64,000 nucleotides of DNA from Thiothrix sp. (GTDB lineage: Bacteria > Pseudomonadota > Gammaproteobacteria > Thiotrichales > Thiotrichaceae), in the NCBI GenBank assembly GCA_008015155.1, contig SSFA01000009.1, forward strand, positions 1 through 64,000, written 5' to 3'. The first letter of the stretch is position 1. The number at the start of each line of letters is the position of its first letter. The notes below the pieces were generated by a model. It was not told the origin of the DNA. It searched no databases and worked only from the letters and a program-made list of their open reading frames with translations. The position numbers and the translations under genes are program-made. Of the stretch, positions 62,620 to 64,000 are shown in pieces.

Positions 62620-64000
62620 ATGGCACTGGATCAATCTGCCCGCTACAGCGATTTAAGCCTCGATGAAGCGGAGCTCATGAAAAACGGTAAGCACATCCTA
62701 GTAGCTTACAAAATGCTGCCCAAAGCAGGGCATGGCTATCTGGAGGCCGCCGCGCATTTCGCTGCAGAATCCTCAACAGGCACCAATGTCGAAGTCTGTA
62801 CTACCGATGATTTCACCAAAAGCGTTGATGCTCTGGTGTATTACATTGATGAAGCCAATGAAGACATGCGTATTGCTTATCCTTTGGATTTATTTGACCG
62901 CAATATCACCGACGGACGCTTGATGGTGGTGTCTTTTCTGACCTTATGTATTGGGAATAACCAAGGCATGGGCGATATTGAACACGCCAAAATGATCGAC
63001 TTTTATATTCCTGACCGTGCTATACAACTGTTTGATGGCCCGTCCAAAGACATCTCGGATTTGTGGCGTATTTTAGGGCGCCCGATTAAAGATGGTGGCT
63101 ATATTGCCGGTACGATTATTAAACCGAAGCTCGGCTTACGCCCTGAGCTGTTTGCGCAAGCGGCTTATCTGTTTTGGCTGGGTGGCGACTTTATTAAAAA
63201 TGACGAACCGCAAGGCAATCAAACCTTTGCGCCCATGAAAAAAGTCATGCCACTAGTCGCGGATTCGCTCAAACGGGCGCAAGATAAAACTGGTCAAGCT
63301 AAATTATTCTCGGCGAATATCACTGCTGATGATCACTATGAAATGTTGGCACGTGCGGATTATATCCTCGAAACTTTTGGCCCTGATGCAGACAAAGTTG
63401 CGTTTCTGGTCGATGGTTATGTGGGCGGACCCGGTATGGTAACGACTGCCCGCCGCCAATATCCCAATCAGTATTTGCATTACCACCGCGCTGGACATGG
63501 GGCGATTACCTCTCCATCTGCTAAGCGGGGTTATACCGCTTTTGTCTTGGGCAAATTGTCGCGCTTACAAGGTGCGTCGGGTATCCACGTAGGCACCATG
63601 GGCTACGGCAAAATGGAAGGTGAAAATTCGGATAAAAATATTGCCTATATGATTGAGCGCGACGAATGCCAAGGGCCAGTTTACTATCAAAAATGGTATG
63701 GCATGAAACCAACCACACCGATTATTTCCGGCGGGATGAATGCCTTACGCTTGCCCGGATTCTTTGAAAACTTAGGGCATGGCAATGTGATCAATACCGC
63801 AGGCGGTGGCGCATATGGACATATTGATACGCCAGCTGCGGGTGCCGTATCCTTACGCCAAGCCTATGAGTGCTGGAAATCGGGCGCTGATCCGATTGAG
63901 TTTGCTAAGTCGCATAAGGAATTTGCGCGTGCGTTTGAATCCTTCCCGAGTGACGCGGACAAATTGTATCCGGGTTGGCGCGAAAAATTAGGCGTGCATA
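62620..64000 (+). CDS. cbbM: CbbM: form II RuBisCO large subunit, cut by the window end
   Basis: 460 codons are visible with no stop, nearly the full length of form II enzymes (about 460-470). The enzyme carboxylates ribulose 1,5-bisphosphate. Lys168 in TIIKPKLGL, the carbamylated Lys193 with Asp195 and Glu196 in [18 protein letters not shown], the loop-6 Lys in [10 protein letters not shown] and [11 protein letters not shown] are all intact, with the form II sequence pattern of Rhodospirillum and Thiobacillus. GAGGAG lies before the ATG. It shows the organism can fix CO2 by the Calvin cycle, favouring high CO2 and low oxygen. cbbQ/cbbO may follow outside the window. Confidence 0.97.
   Translation, partial: MALDQSARYSDLSLDEAELMKNGKHILVAYKMLPKAGHGYLEAAAHFAAESSTGTNVEVCTTDDFTKSVDALVYYIDEANEDMRIAYPLDLFDRNITDGRLMVVSFLTLCIGNNQGMGDIEHAKMIDFYIPDRAIQLFDGPSKDISDLWRILGRPIKDGGYIAGTIIKPKLGLRPELFAQAAYLFWLGGDFIKNDEPQGNQTFAPMKKVMPLVADSLKRAQDKTGQAKLFSANITADDHYEMLARADYILETFGPDADKVAFLVDGYVGGPGMVTTARRQYPNQYLHYHRAGHGAITSPSAKRGYTAFVLGKLSRLQGASGIHVGTMGYGKMEGENSDKNIAYMIERDECQGPVYYQKWYGMKPTTPIISGGMNALRLPGFFENLGHGNVINTAGGGAYGHIDTPAAGAVSLRQAYECWKSGADPIEFAKSHKEFARAFESFPSDADKLYPGWREKLGVH

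Noticed and set aside
1..64000. CRISPR arrays, tRNA/rRNA genes, insertion sequences
   Set aside because: Intergenic regions were read for repeated spacers, tRNA T-loop patterns and transposase-like ORFs; none was convincing.

Overview
The window looks like ordinary chromosome of a sulfur-oxidising, CO2-fixing gammaproteobacterium, most likely of the Thiothrix/Thiolinea group (Thiotrichales). This is an inference. It rests on gammaproteobacterial gene blocks (ndk-rlmN-pilF-rodZ-hisS-yfgM-bamB-der, smc-zipA, fis, prmB, ppsA-ppsR), on SMC in place of MukB, on a form II RuBisCO gene (cbbM) at the right end, on cbb3-oxidase assembly genes, and on a moderate-to-low G+C content judged by eye. No rRNA, tRNA, CRISPR array, transposase or phage gene was recognised.

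Layout. 1-5.6 kb: the tail of queA, a secreted SH3-like protein and the leftward ppsA-ppsR-folD operon, whose leader carries a terminator-like hairpin. 5.6-9.2 kb: a LysR regulator, then hemN and fnr convergent, with FNR boxes upstream of each, then a candidate small RNA with a clear terminator. 9.3-18.5 kb: smc-zipA facing a very large DUF349 protein and metG. 18.6-21.8 kb: an accessory cassette. It holds a VapBC-type toxin-antitoxin pair, a three-gene unit (a Trypco1/CU044_2847-like protein split by a frameshift, a trypsin-like protease, a TPR protein), and a second PIN/AbrB toxin-antitoxin pair on the other strand. This is the best candidate for a little-described conflict or defence system. 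21.9-28.7 kb: an MBL hydrolase-TauE/SafE-FAH operon, comM, two small unknown proteins and a secreted TIM-barrel-like protein.

28.9-40.2 kb: the long rightward housekeeping operon (without ispG), a CPA2 antiporter, and fis with a long GGA-rich leader. 40.2-50 kb: pyrE, a pentapeptide-repeat protein, psd, prmB, a LysR regulator and the ccoGHIS assembly operon, which has its own FNR box and no ccoNOP nearby. 50.2-64 kb: a YajR-like transporter, ssb, trpDC, lgt, a GNAT, a 91-nt structured palindromic element, rdgC, a DUF1800/DUF1501 pair, mltB, a Pro/Tyr-rich secreted protein and cbbM, which is cut by the window end.

How it works together. FNR probably links oxygen to anaerobic haem synthesis (hemN), to its own gene and to high-affinity oxidase assembly (ccoGHIS). 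PpsA/PpsR control entry into gluconeogenesis, and CbbM fixes CO2. The 18.6-21.8 kb cassette is the only stretch that looks clearly accessory.
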